Below are positions 48,096 through 56,608 of a stretch of DNA of 64,000 nucleotides, piece after piece. The notes under the pieces are model-generated. The model made no database searches. It had not been told where the DNA came from and saw only the letters and a list, made by a program, of their open reading frames with translations. Every line of letters starts with the position of its first letter. Position 1 is the first letter of the stretch. The stretch is from Enterobacter chengduensis (GTDB lineage Bacteria; Pseudomonadota; Gammaproteobacteria; Enterobacterales; Enterobacteriaceae): assembly GCF_001984825.2 (NCBI RefSeq), contig NZ_CP043318.1, positions 62,001 through 126,000 of the forward strand, read 5' to 3'. A program made the position numbers and the translations under genes.

Positions 48096-49046
48096 TTAAC
48101 ACAAACCATTCAAAAGATCGCCTAGATGCTGGTGGCATTTGCACCATTGACTCCATACAAGTGATTTATCGAACAAAGGGACTTCATATGCCTGTATTAA
48201 TCTTTGATTACTCCTTGATATCCTAGACAATCTATCTTTTTGGAGAAATTGTTCTTGTGAAGCTATTATTAAAGATGGTGATGACAGATTAATAGAATAT
48301 TCTTGGAGTTTAACAATCAATGATGGAGAATATGCAGTTAATCCGATAAAAGGATTTTTTATATTTGCAATGTCTTTAAGGAAAATTGTGTTATGATTCT
48401 TTTTATTAGGCTTGTCATTTGGCCTAATACGAGCTTCAATTCTTAAAAATGAATCAATATTTTTGTTTTTTATTTCAACATGGTTATCATTCACTTTGAA
48501 ATTTTTCCCTACAAGATCCAACTTTTCATAGCATAAAAAATTAAGTTTAGATGTATGGCTACCTATCCTTAATCCAGGTAGTCCCTGTGGCTTTTCAAAC
48601 TTTTTATGTGAGCTTGCATTTTTTAATCCCCATACATTATCTTTCAGTTTTTTGTTGTATATGTCTAATGCAATATCAAGTTGCGTTATCCATGATTTCT
48701 TTAATATCTTCAGGAAAATTTTCCCCGTATTTATATTTAACCAAGTAAGTAATTCATCAAACTGTCTATGGTTAAAATGTTGTGGCCTAAATTCTAACCT
48801 TATGAATCCTGTATTCTTTCTTAAAGGATGAAAATCGATGCGAAGAAGCATGTTTTTCTCTTTATTTTTCTCTCGAAAAATTAGAGATCTTGTATAGGGA
48901 TGTTTTTTCTTGATGAAGACATGGTTTATGGTAAAAAAATTCTCCTTATCAGATTTAATATTCTGGATAGCATCAATGAAACTATTTTTATTTTTACGAT
49001 TATTTAGATCACTAACAACCGTAAGTTTATCGATCCTCATTTTCAT
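48096..49046 (-). CDS. Rep_trans-like replication initiator
   Basis: 316 residues from the ATG at 49046 (GGATGGAG upstream); the frame is open to 49157. It is very AT-rich and basic. WITQLDIALDIYNKKLKDNV, SKLNFLCYEKLDLVGKNFKV and DSFLRIEARIRPND resemble the replication initiation factors of inoviruses and small plasmids (Rep_trans/RstA-like), where a Tyr-Lys pair near the middle is catalytic. This suggests that the element can replicate by a rolling-circle mechanism after excision. The similarity is by pattern only. Confidence 0.62.
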   Translation of the reverse strand: MKMRIDKLTVVSDLNNRKNKNSFIDAIQNIKSDKENFFTINHVFIKKKHPYTRSLIFREKNKEKNMLLRIDFHPLRKNTGFIRLEFRPQHFNHRQFDELLTWLNINTGKIFLKILKKSWITQLDIALDIYNKKLKDNVWGLKNASSHKKFEKPQGLPGLRIGSHTSKLNFLCYEKLDLVGKNFKVNDNHVEIKNKNIDSFLRIEARIRPNDKPNKKNHNTIFLKDIANIKNPFIGLTAYSPSLIVKLQEYSINLSSPSLIIASQEQFLQKDRLSRISRSNQRLIQAYEVPLFDKSLVWSQWCKCHQHLGDLLNGLC

Positions 49047-49222
49047 TACATCTCCATCCTTGCTTTTACCAATGTAAATGGACTTTCTATATTCGATATT
49101 GTTTTTGTTAATTAAGAGCATAATTAAACCTGGATATATTAAATACAAGTTAGGCATTAGAGTGTATATAAATGACTATTAGATAGTGTGTGTATAACTG
49201 GCTATTAGAGGAAACATATTAT

Positions 49223-49423
49223 TCACATTGCAATGACAGAACATCTGGTGCGGCTTGCTATCCACTCCAAAACCTCTTCTTCTCGCCATGCAACTGCTCG
49301 TGCACCGGTTAGGCTGACTTGACGAGGAAATGCATTTGCTTCGATTAGTCGGTAGAGCGTTGCACGAGAAATTGCGCATAGTTCCAGAACAGTTTTCACC
49401 TTGATTAGACGTTGATTCGGCAT
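49223..49423 (-). CDS. AlpA-family excision/transcription regulator
   Basis: 66 residues from the ATG at 49423. LIKVKTVLELCAISRATLYR followed by LIEANAFPRQVSLTGARAVA and WREEEVLEWI is the AlpA winged helix. AlpA proteins often drive excision together with P4-type integrases. It lies directly upstream of the Rep-like gene, and a cluster of palindromes precedes it. Confidence 0.88.
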   Translation of the reverse strand: MPNQRLIKVKTVLELCAISRATLYRLIEANAFPRQVSLTGARAVAWREEEVLEWIASRTRCSVIAM

Positions 49424-49544
49424 CGTTTGAATCCACAAGAAAGCGCATCGGATTGATACCTCTACGATTTACAGTTTTGTAGATTGAAAGAGTGATAAAC
49501 TTGTAACATATTGAATTACATGGTGTTTTATAGGGCTTCAAGGT

Positions 49545-49650
49545 GTTTGAAACTTTCGAAAGTTTCAAACGCCGAAAAGTTTCGGAATTTCTGGGTTTCA
49601 AAACAAAAGTTCAGCGGCGGAAAATTTCAGATTTCCATGTGAAAAGTTTC
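49545..49650. promoter_or_regulatory. Cluster of GAAA/TTTC palindromes upstream of alpA
   Basis: A perfect 26-base palindrome (49545-49570, centred on TTCGAA, half GTTTGAAACTTTC), then CCGAAAAGTTTCGG (49572-49585) and GAAAAGTTTC (49641-49650). The shared unit GAAA-N1-2-TTTC suggests cooperative binding of one regulator. Confidence 0.6.
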
Positions 49651-49688
49651 GCACCTACTGAGCAAAATAGGTGAGCTTGGTAGATCTT

Positions 49689-49714
49689 GAGAACAGCCTT
49701 TTTGGGCTGCTCTC
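49689..49714. terminator. Hairpin in the alpA/XRE gap
   Basis: GAGAACAGCC-TTTTT-GGGCTGCTCTC, near-perfect stem with one G-U type mismatch. Probably ends transcription of the leftward XRE gene. Confidence 0.55.
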
Positions 49715-49842
49715 AGCGAATACTATGATAAAAAGAATGACTATTTTTACTACATTAGATTGGTTTTTAAGGAGTGATTATTAATCAATTAACTCGAAAT
49801 GATATAAATGTTATGGAATTAAAATAAGGAGATTTCATGGCA

Positions 49843-49860
49843 TAGACATATTTATGTCTA
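49843..49860. promoter_or_regulatory. Palindrome downstream of the XRE gene
   Basis: TAGACATATTTATGTCTA has eight-base arms and shares the AGACAT/ATGTCT half-site with the sequence upstream of the XRE gene. Confidence 0.4.
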
Positions 49861-49885
49861 AAAAGCTTCTTGAAAGATAGATTAA

Positions 49886-50260
49886 TTATGTGTATTCATC
49901 TAGGAACATGATTAGAACCCTGCGTTGTTCATGTGTTAAACGAGGCCAAATTTGTTCAAATCTATTCTTTAAGTCTACATCTTTCACTGGAACAAATTCT
50001 GGTTGTTCGTTATTACCAGAGGAGTTCTCATCAAAGCAATCAATGAAAAACCAACCAATTGGCGTATTCATTTTTATGGCAATATTTACAAGATGTGCGA
50101 CATTAATTTTATTGGCTCCTCTTTCATAACGTGAAAGTTGTTGCTGGGAAATATCCGCATACTCGGCTAATTGCTGTGCAGTCATGCCAAGTTCTTTTCT
50201 GCGCCTCTGGATACGTTGCCCTACCAACTTGTCTGTAGATTCAGATGAAAGCTTCGCCAT
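49886..50260 (-). CDS. XRE-family regulator
   Basis: 124 residues. The helix-turn-helix (RIQRRRKELGMTAQQLAEYA, then DISQQQLSRYERGANKINV) occupies residues 15-65; the C-terminal part (PIGWFFIDCFDEN) is a short regulatory tail like those of prophage repressors without a protease domain. It is probably the maintenance repressor of the island. Confidence 0.9.
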   Translation of the reverse strand: MAKLSSESTDKLVGQRIQRRRKELGMTAQQLAEYADISQQQLSRYERGANKINVAHLVNIAIKMNTPIGWFFIDCFDENSSGNNEQPEFVPVKDVDLKNRFEQIWPRLTHEQRRVLIMFLDEYT

Positions 50261-50284
50261 TTTCCCGCCTCATTTCTAACGTAT

Positions 50285-50301
50285 ATGTCTATAAATGACA
50301 T
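50285..50301. promoter_or_regulatory. Candidate operator of the XRE regulator
   Basis: ATGTCTATAAATGACAT is an inverted repeat (ATGTC/GACAT) 25 bases upstream of the XRE start codon; a related palindrome lies after the gene. Confidence 0.5.
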
Positions 50302-50502
50302 TTTGCGGGTGTTTTACTCTTGCATGAACATCAATAATGGACTATAAACTGATCTTTACTCCTTTATGGATGCTTTGATCTCAAGGACATCCATTTTTCT
50401 TTCTTTCAACCGCCATAAAGGGACTTAACTGAAATTTGTTCTTGCTCCATTAATCTAGCAAGTAACAGTTTTTTCTAATAACCTATCTTAAATGAGTGAA
50501 AT

Positions 50503-51048
50503 ATGAAAAATTTATCTGTCGCTAAAATGTTAAGTATATCTTTGTTTTTTTCTTGTAACATTGTTTATTCCTCTCCTAATAATATCCATTTACAGGAAAC
50601 AGTAAGTTCAGTGTCAAATCAGCAAGATGGAGTGACAAATGATGATGTATTAAAACACTTGTCTGAAAAATACAGTAATGAAATCTCAAATTTGGGACTT
50701 ACAGAAAATCAACTCAACTCTAATATTTATGTTCGCGCAAGTTTGAATGATAACTTTGTATTTTTCTCAAATCTGAAACAGTTTATCTCTGTTTTTTACG
50801 ACCTTCCAAATCTTCAGTCGGTTAAAGTTGTTAAGTATAATAATTATATAGGTTTCAAAGTAAAACTTGCTGGCCGTCCTTCAGCTGGATTTGCACTCTA
50901 TCAAGAGGGGAATGAGTTTTTCTTGAAGGGTGTTATAAATGAAAAAGGACTTATTGCGGCTGAGAATATAGAAGAGGAGGGGCTGGTATTTAACTCATAT
51001 TATTCAGTCGCTTTTGTTGTATTTAATAAGAATGGTGTTAAATATTAA
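50503..51048 (+). CDS. Unknown exported protein (181 residues)
   Basis: Not recognised. It has a Sec-type signal peptide (MKNLSVAKMLSISLFFSCN, cleavage near VYSS, residue 23) and a mature region without cysteines, with alternating polar and hydrophobic strands (FKVKLAGRPSAGFALYQEG). It is AT-rich. It is followed after 20 bases by a second small exported protein in the same direction, so they probably form an operon. Confidence 0.7.
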   Translation: MKNLSVAKMLSISLFFSCNIVYSSPNNIHLQETVSSVSNQQDGVTNDDVLKHLSEKYSNEISNLGLTENQLNSNIYVRASLNDNFVFFSNLKQFISVFYDLPNLQSVKVVKYNNYIGFKVKLAGRPSAGFALYQEGNEFFLKGVINEKGLIAAENIEEEGLVFNSYYSVAFVVFNKNGVKY

Positions 51049-51068
51049 TCTTATATATAGATGCAGAT

Positions 51069-51422
51069 ATGAAAATTTTGACGGCTCTACCACTGCTGAT
51101 TTTGTGTTTTTCAGCCAAAGCGAGTGATTTTAAAAAAATAAATGGAACACTCTCTTTGTATCAAAGCAAAAATCACACTACCTTTAGTATTAATTCTTCA
51201 CTTGGCACTACATCGGGAGTATGTGAAATAGGAGGTGAATTAACACTTATTGATGCACGTAAAGGGCAACGTAACCGTTGGGTTTATAGTGACCAGTCAA
51301 GCATGTGTGTTGTGTTGATTAGTGAATTAGATAATGGTGCCATGCAGGTTATCTCGAAGGATTGTGATAAACACTGTAGTGTAACATCTATAGGCTCTAT
51401 AAACGGCACATATAAAAAATGA
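51069..51422 (+). CDS. Unknown small exported protein with cysteines (117 residues)
   Basis: Not recognised. It has a signal peptide (MKILTALPLLILCFSAKAS, cleavage at residue 19) and a mature part of about 98 residues with four cysteines (in GVCEIGG, SSMCVVL and DCDKHCS), which could form two disulphides in the periplasm. It may work with the exported protein encoded just upstream. Signal peptides plus disulphide potential suggest a periplasmic or surface role. Confidence 0.7.
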   Translation: MKILTALPLLILCFSAKASDFKKINGTLSLYQSKNHTTFSINSSLGTTSGVCEIGGELTLIDARKGQRNRWVYSDQSSMCVVLISELDNGAMQVISKDCDKHCSVTSIGSINGTYKK

Positions 51423-51479
51423 AAGATTACTTTAGCCTGAAACTAATCAGGCTAAAGTAAATATTAATAGATTAAAATA

Positions 51480-52742
51480 TTACGCTATTTCTTTTCTTAT
51501 TGGTTCTACGTTGTAATTATTACCCTTTTCCAATGTTGTAAGTAGCTCAGCCCATACAGTCAAAGCTTGCTTACGTTCTTCAAAGTATTGATAGCGATTA
51601 TATATGCCTTCAACGCCTTTGATTTTATGATTTAAGCAGCGTTCTGCTATCACCGGATCTACCCCCAGCGCAGCTAAATGGGAGCGGGCTGTTCGCCGAA
51701 AATCATGAATCGTGAAATTTGGCACATCTGGCATATTTGATCTTATTTTAGCCAACGCTACTGGTAATGTACTTTCCTGAATATGAGGAATCATGCGGTG
51801 TTGCATTTTTCTTGCTGGGAGAACCCATTCACTGTTGCCGGCCATGATTTTTAATTCTTTAATCCAGCCAACAACGGGTACAGCCAGCGGGATATCAATC
51901 CCATCGCCGTTTTTAACGCGCTCAGCAGGTAAATGCCAGACGCCTTCATCCAGATCAAATTCTGACCATCTGGCACCACACAATTCCATCTTACGGCAGC
52001 ATAGGGCTAAAATGAGCTTCATTGTTAGTTCATTTTGACGGGAAAACCCTTTGGTCAAAGGCATTACCTGAAAAAGCTGTACCAGCTCTTCTCGGCTTAA
52101 CCAGCGTTCACGGCTTTGTTCTTGTCCTCCGGCATCAGAGATGTCAAATGCACTTGCTGGATTAGCAGCCAGCATGTGCCGCTTGATTCCATAATCAAAG
52201 ATCCGTCGAGTCCATCTGAGGACGTCATTGGCAACGGTAGGCGCACCTCGTTGAAGGATCTTTTGCAACATATCATCAATATGATAGGGGCGAACGTCCT
52301 CTATTCGCAGGTTGCCTATGTTTGGATTTATATCTTTTTCGATTCGGCGGCGCAGTATGTCGGGGTGCTTCCAGCGTTTAAGTATCTGGCGTTCAAAATA
52401 TTCGCTGGCTAATTGGGATACCCGAAGTGCATGTTTTTCAGACTCTATTTTTTTGAGGGCGTCAGCTTTTCGTTCTTGCTTCTCTCCGGCAACGTCATAA
52501 CCCAATGCTACACGTGCAGAGAGTTCTTTGGCGGTCTCTCGCGCTTTTGCTAGTGAGAGTTCAGCATAGGAACCGATACCCATTACCCGCTGTTTTCCAG
52601 AGAAACGATAGCGAAAACGCCAGAATGGAGCAGCATATTTCTTTGGAAAACAGAGAGATAAACCATTGCCATCTGACCTTGCTTCGAAGCGTTCGTCAGC
52701 TCTGATCCATGCCTTGATTTGTATGTCTGTCATTTTTGCCAT
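51480..52742 (-). CDS. int: P4-family tyrosine integrase of the second island
   Basis: 420 residues. The start MTDIQIKAWIRADERFEARS is typical of P4-type integrases. Catalytic segments: LCCRKMELCGARWSEFD (Arg I), HDFRRTARSHLAALG (His-x-x-Arg), LNHKIKGVEGIYNRYQY (His and the Tyr nucleophile). It lies 193 bases from the 3' end of yicC, the presumed integration target. Clearly distinct from the selC integrase. Confidence 0.94.
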   Translation of the reverse strand: MAKMTDIQIKAWIRADERFEARSDGNGLSLCFPKKYAAPFWRFRYRFSGKQRVMGIGSYAELSLAKARETAKELSARVALGYDVAGEKQERKADALKKIESEKHALRVSQLASEYFERQILKRWKHPDILRRRIEKDINPNIGNLRIEDVRPYHIDDMLQKILQRGAPTVANDVLRWTRRIFDYGIKRHMLAANPASAFDISDAGGQEQSRERWLSREELVQLFQVMPLTKGFSRQNELTMKLILALCCRKMELCGARWSEFDLDEGVWHLPAERVKNGDGIDIPLAVPVVGWIKELKIMAGNSEWVLPARKMQHRMIPHIQESTLPVALAKIRSNMPDVPNFTIHDFRRTARSHLAALGVDPVIAERCLNHKIKGVEGIYNRYQYFEERKQALTVWAELLTTLEKGNNYNVEPIRKEIA

Positions 52743-52764
52743 ATATGACTCTGCTTATGTGCTG

Positions 52765-52819
52765 TGTGTACATAATCATGATGCCATAAAAGTCATTATG
52801 TACATAGTTAAGTACACGC
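52765..52819. repeat. Arm-type/operator repeats next to the island-2 integrase
   Basis: TGTACATAAT and ATTATGTACA form an inverted repeat across about 40 bases, followed by AGTTAAGTACACG. Positions 52795-52819 are repeated at the left end of the island (20 of 25 bases). Confidence 0.55.
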
Positions 52820-52845
52820 TAAACATGTGCTGTAGTGATACATGA

Positions 52846-52921
52846 TGAGACAAGGTGATAAAGATATAGCCCGTATTAACGGGCTATTAGAGGTGGTCTT
52901 AGCTTGGGTGAGACAAGGTGA
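52846..52921. repeat. 13-base direct repeats at the yicC end of the island
   Basis: TGAGACAAGGTGA occurs at 52846-52858 and 52909-52921. Between them lies the hairpin TAGCCCG-TATTAA-CGGGCTA. These may be attachment-site remnants; no third copy was seen at the left end. Confidence 0.4.
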
Positions 52922-52935
52922 GATCGTCTGAGATA

Positions 52936-53799
52936 TTACTCAATGTTCTGGATCTGCTCGCGCATCTGCTCAATCAGCACTTTCAGCTCAATCGCTGAAT
53001 TGGTCACTTCTGCATTGATCGACTTAGACGCCAGGGTGTTCGACTCGCGATTGAACTCCTGCATCATAAAGTCCAGACGGCGGCCGACAGCTTCTTTCTT
53101 CTTCAGAATGTTGTAGGTCTCTTTGACGTGCGCTTCCAGACGGTCCAGCTCTTCAGCGACATCAATACGCTGCGCCATCAGCACCAGCTCTTGTTCCAGA
53201 CGGGTATTTTCCAGCTGAACTTCCGCTTCTTCCAGTTTGGCGACAAGGCGCTCGCGCTGCCATTGCAGCACTTCTGGCATATGGGTGCGGACTTTGGCCA
53301 CTTCGGCGCTCACGCCTTCAAGACGCTGCTCAATCATCGCTTTCAGCGCCTGGCCTTCGGTTTCGCGGGCAACGATAAAGTCGTCCAGCGTGCCGTCGAG
53401 GGCTGCCAGGATTTCAGCGGCAATGGCGTCCAGATCCTGCTCACCGGCGGCCATAACGCCAGGCCAGCGCAGAATATCAACCGGGTTGATTTCGCCTTCG
53501 TCGCTCTGCATTTTCACCCAGTTCGCCGCATTGACGAGCTGTTTCGCCAGTTTTTCATTGAGGATGAGTTCGCCCTGCGCGCTGGCATCGGGCTCAAAGC
53601 GCAGGTTACATTCCACTTTCCCGCGCGTCAGACGTGTACGGATACGTTCACGTACAACAGGCTCAAGGCTGCGAAACTGCTCCGGCATACGGAAATACGT
53701 TTCCAGGTAACGCTGGTTTACCGAGCGCATTTCCCATGTGGCGCTACCCCAGCTACCCTTGATTTCACGCCGGGCGTAGGCGGTCATACTGCGGATCAT
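52936..53799 (-). CDS. yicC: YicC family protein (endoribonuclease-type)
   Basis: 287 residues from the ATG at 53799, which gives MIRSMTAYARREIKGSWGSA as in E. coli. NRESNTLASKSINAEVTNSA and IELKVLIEQMREQIQNIE form the conserved C-terminus. YicC proteins have been linked to RNA cleavage and small-RNA decay. The 3' end is intact despite the adjacent island. Divergent from rph. Confidence 0.96.
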   Translation of the reverse strand: MIRSMTAYARREIKGSWGSATWEMRSVNQRYLETYFRMPEQFRSLEPVVRERIRTRLTRGKVECNLRFEPDASAQGELILNEKLAKQLVNAANWVKMQSDEGEINPVDILRWPGVMAAGEQDLDAIAAEILAALDGTLDDFIVARETEGQALKAMIEQRLEGVSAEVAKVRTHMPEVLQWQRERLVAKLEEAEVQLENTRLEQELVLMAQRIDVAEELDRLEAHVKETYNILKKKEAVGRRLDFMMQEFNRESNTLASKSINAEVTNSAIELKVLIEQMREQIQNIE

Positions 53800-53924
53800 A
53801 GACATTCCCGTTTTTAAAGGAGAGATGGGGGGATTATAGCTTTCGGGGGCTTCACAGGATAGGAATAAGCGCCCTTTATCCGTATAATGCGCAGCCACAT
53901 TCGTTTCAAGCCGGAGAATCCATC

Positions 53925-54641
53925 ATGCGTCCATCAGGCCGTAGCGCCAATCAGGTGCGTCCCGTCACCCTGACCCGTAACTATACAAAACACGCTGAAG
54001 GCTCCGTGCTGGTTGAGTTTGGTGACACTAAAGTGCTGTGCACAGCCTCCATCGAAGAAGGCGTTCCGCGCTTCCTGAAAGGTCAGGGTCAGGGCTGGAT
54101 CACCGCAGAATACGGCATGCTGCCGCGTGCGACCCATACCCGTAACGCCCGTGAAGCGGCAAAGGGTAAGCAGGGCGGTCGTACCATGGAGATTCAGCGT
54201 CTGATCGCGCGTGCGCTGCGCGCCGCCGTTGATCTGAAAGTTCTCGGCGAGTTCACCATCACGCTGGACTGTGACGTGATTCAGGCAGACGGCGGCACGC
54301 GTACCGCGTCCATTACCGGTGCCTGCGTGGCGCTGGCGGATGCTCTGAACAAGCTGGTTGCTGCCGGTAAGCTGAAAACCAACCCAATGAAGGGCATGGT
54401 TGCGGCGGTTTCCGTGGGTATCGTTAACGGCGAAGCGCTTTGCGATCTGGAATACGTTGAAGATTCCGCAGCCGAAACCGACATGAACGTGGTGATGACC
54501 GAAGATGGCCGCATCATTGAGGTGCAGGGCACGGCGGAAGGCGAGCCGTTCACCCACGAAGAGCTTCTCTCCCTGCTGGCGTTGGCCCGAGGGGGAATCG
54601 AATCCATTGTAACGACGCAGAAAGCGGCGTTAGAAAATTGA
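53925..54641 (+). CDS. rph: Ribonuclease PH
   Basis: 238 residues, full length. [40 protein letters not shown] and [20 protein letters not shown] are conserved. RNase PH trims tRNA 3' ends by phosphorolysis. Unlike E. coli K-12, where a frameshift inactivates rph and reduces pyrE expression, this copy is intact to TTQKAALEN. It serves as the leader cistron of pyrE. Confidence 0.98.
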   Translation: MRPSGRSANQVRPVTLTRNYTKHAEGSVLVEFGDTKVLCTASIEEGVPRFLKGQGQGWITAEYGMLPRATHTRNAREAAKGKQGGRTMEIQRLIARALRAAVDLKVLGEFTITLDCDVIQADGGTRTASITGACVALADALNKLVAAGKLKTNPMKGMVAAVSVGIVNGEALCDLEYVEDSAAETDMNVVMTEDGRIIEVQGTAEGEPFTHEELLSLLALARGGIESIVTTQKAALEN

Positions 54642-54645
54642 TTTT

Positions 54646-54674
54646 AAAGGCGACCAATGAGTCGCCTTTTTTTT
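54646..54674 (+). terminator. pyrE attenuator
   Basis: AAAGGCGAC-CAATGA-GTCGCCTTT then a T run, directly after the rph stop codon. In enterobacteria, low UTP slows transcription so that ribosomes translating the end of rph prevent this hairpin and allow pyrE expression. Confidence 0.92.
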
Positions 54675-54708
54675 GCCTGTAAGACAGAAAAACCAAAGGA
54701 GCAAATCC

Positions 54709-55350
54709 ATGAAATCGTATCAGCGCCAGTTTATTGAGTTTGCGCTTAACAAGCAGGTACTTAAGTTTGGCGAATTTACGCTGAAATCCGGGCGCAAGAG
54801 TCCCTATTTCTTCAACGCCGGGCTGTTTAATACCGGGCGCGATCTGGCATTGTTAGGCCGTTTCTATGCCGAAGCGCTGGTGGATTCCGGGATTGATTTT
54901 GACCTGCTGTTTGGCCCGGCCTATAAAGGCATTCCGATTGCGACCACCACCGCGGTGGCGCTGGCGGAGCACCATGACCGCGACGTGCCGTACTGCTTCA
55001 ACCGCAAAGAGGCCAAAACCCACGGTGAAGGCGGGAATCTGGTCGGCAGCGCGCTGCAGGGCCGCGTCATGCTGGTGGACGATGTGATCACCGCGGGCAC
55101 GGCAATCCGTGAATCGATGGAGATTATCCAGGCCAACGGTGCGACGCTGGCTGGCGTGCTGATTTCACTGGATCGCCAGGAGCGTGGTCGCGGAGAAATT
55201 TCCGCTATTCAGGAAGTCGAACGCGATTACGGCTGCAAAGTGACGTCGATTATCACCCTGAAAGATCTGATTGCGTATCTGGAAGAGAAGCCGGAGATGG
55301 CGGACCATCTGGCGGCGGTACGTGCATACCGGGAAGCGTTCGGGGTTTAA
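54709..55350 (+). CDS. pyrE: Orotate phosphoribosyltransferase
   Basis: 213 residues from the ATG at 54709 (AAAGGAG upstream), the E. coli length. The PRPP-binding motif [17 protein letters not shown] and the start [20 protein letters not shown] are diagnostic. Makes orotidine monophosphate in pyrimidine synthesis. Controlled by the attenuator after rph. Confidence 0.98.
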   Translation: MKSYQRQFIEFALNKQVLKFGEFTLKSGRKSPYFFNAGLFNTGRDLALLGRFYAEALVDSGIDFDLLFGPAYKGIPIATTTAVALAEHHDRDVPYCFNRKEAKTHGEGGNLVGSALQGRVMLVDDVITAGTAIRESMEIIQANGATLAGVLISLDRQERGRGEISAIQEVERDYGCKVTSIITLKDLIAYLEEKPEMADHLAAVRAYREAFGV

Positions 55351-55352
55351 TT

Positions 55353-55430
55353 GCTACGCCCGGTGGCGCTACGCTTACCGGGCCTACCCGTTCGTAGGCC
55401 GGATAAGGCAAAGCCGTCATCCGGCGACGG
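55353..55430. repeat. REP pair (BIME) between pyrE and slmA
   Basis: CGCCCGGTGGCGCTACGCTT ... CCGGGCCTAC and GTAGGCCGGATAAGGCAAAG ... CATCCGGCGACGG in opposite orientation between convergent genes. Confidence 0.8.
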
Positions 55431-55432
55431 CA

Positions 55433-56029
55433 TTACTGTAATTGTGCTGCCACTAACGGCCAGCGGGCGTCAAAATCGTCCGTTGGACGGTATTTGAACT
55501 CGCTACGCACAAAGCGGGAGAGCATCCCTTCACAAAACGCCAGTATCTGGCTCGCCAGCAGCGTTTCATCAATGCTATAACCCTCGCCTTCACGCATTTT
55601 CTTCTCGCGCAGTACCTGGCGCAGCTGCGCTTCAATACGCTCGAAAAGCTGGTTAATGCGGCCCTGCAGTCTGTCCTGTTCAAACATCAGCGCGTGGCCG
55701 GTGAGGATGCGGGTTAAGCCCGGATTGCGTTCACCGAAGCCCAGGATTAACAGCACAATCAGACGCAGACGCGCGGTGGTGTCTTTTTCGTCTTTCAGAA
55801 TCAGGTTGATGCGCGTGATCAGGCTGTCTTCGATAAATTCGATCAGGCTGTCGAACATCCGGGTTTTGCTCGGAAAATGACGGTACAGCGCCGCCTCAGA
55901 CACGCCTACAGAGGCGGCCAGTTTAGCGGTGGTGATGCGTTGACTGCCATCGCTGGATTCAAGCATCAGAGCCAGAGATTGAAGTATTTCTTCGCGACGA
56001 TTCCTTTTCGCGGTTTGTTTTTCTGCCAT
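55433..56029 (-). CDS. slmA: Nucleoid occlusion factor SlmA
   Basis: 198 residues from the ATG at 56029, matching E. coli SlmA from [20 protein letters not shown]. TetR-type helix-turn-helix ([20 protein letters not shown]) then a divergent core. SlmA binds chromosomal sites and inhibits FtsZ assembly over the nucleoid. Confidence 0.98.
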   Translation of the reverse strand: MAEKQTAKRNRREEILQSLALMLESSDGSQRITTAKLAASVGVSEAALYRHFPSKTRMFDSLIEFIEDSLITRINLILKDEKDTTARLRLIVLLILGFGERNPGLTRILTGHALMFEQDRLQGRINQLFERIEAQLRQVLREKKMREGEGYSIDETLLASQILAFCEGMLSRFVRSEFKYRPTDDFDARWPLVAAQLQ

Positions 56030-56149
56030 GTTACAAAATACCCCTGAAAATAAGCACTTGCCAGGCTGGCATCCACACAGCGACCGCAAACTGGCGTTTG
56101 CGGTTTGTTATTGCATTATGGCGCTGTGAGATGCGTGTCTGTCGGGCCG

Positions 56150-56608
56150 TTATTTGCGCCCGGAATGGCCGAAGCCGCCTTCGCCACGGTCGGTGGCGTC
56201 AAAGTCTGCCACCAGGTTAAATTCTGCCTGTACCACCGGTACAAAGACCATCTGTGCGATACGCTCGCCCGGTTCAATGGTGAAGCTGTCCTGGCCACGG
56301 TTCCAGACGGAGACCATCAGCTGACCCTGGTAGTCGGAGTCGATCAGGCCGACCAGGTTACCCAGCACCACGCCGTGCTTATGACCCAGGCCAGAACGCG
56401 GCAGGATCACCGCTGCCAGTGACGGGTCAGCAATGTGAATCGCCAGGCCCGTTGGCACCAGGGTAGTGGCGCCCGGCGCCAGCTCTACGGCGTCATCGAG
56501 ACAGGCGCGCAGGTCAAGACCGGCAGAGCCGGAGGTGGCATAGGTTGGCAGCGGGAATTGCTCGCCAACACGCGGGTCCAGAATCTTAACGTCGATTTTT
56601 TTCATCAT
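56150..56608 (-). CDS. dut: dUTP diphosphatase
   Basis: 152 residues from the ATG at 56608. All five dUTPase motifs are present, including [43 protein letters not shown] and the C-terminal [10 protein letters not shown]. The 5' end overlaps the 3' end of coaBC by 23 bases, as in E. coli. Confidence 0.98.
   Translation of the reverse strand: MMKKIDVKILDPRVGEQFPLPTYATSGSAGLDLRACLDDAVELAPGATTLVPTGLAIHIADPSLAAVILPRSGLGHKHGVVLGNLVGLIDSDYQGQLMVSVWNRGQDSFTIEPGERIAQMVFVPVVQAEFNLVADFDATDRGEGGFGHSGRK

Larger units (their letters stand above)
44351..52921. mobile_element. Second integrative element beside yicC, about 8.6 kb (left limit approximate)
   Basis: An AT-rich block between yicG and yicC with a P4-family integrase at its right end, AlpA and XRE regulators, a Rep_trans-like protein and accessory genes. 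Terminal repeats at 44351-44375 and 52795-52819 support both limits to within about 100 bases. Islands at the 3' end of yicC are known in other gammaproteobacteria. Confidence 0.75.

Noticed and set aside
49179..49601. 140-codon open frame overlapping alpA on the same strand
   Set aside because: It is in another frame, covers the operator palindromes, and the AlpA frame has an unmistakable helix-turn-helix.
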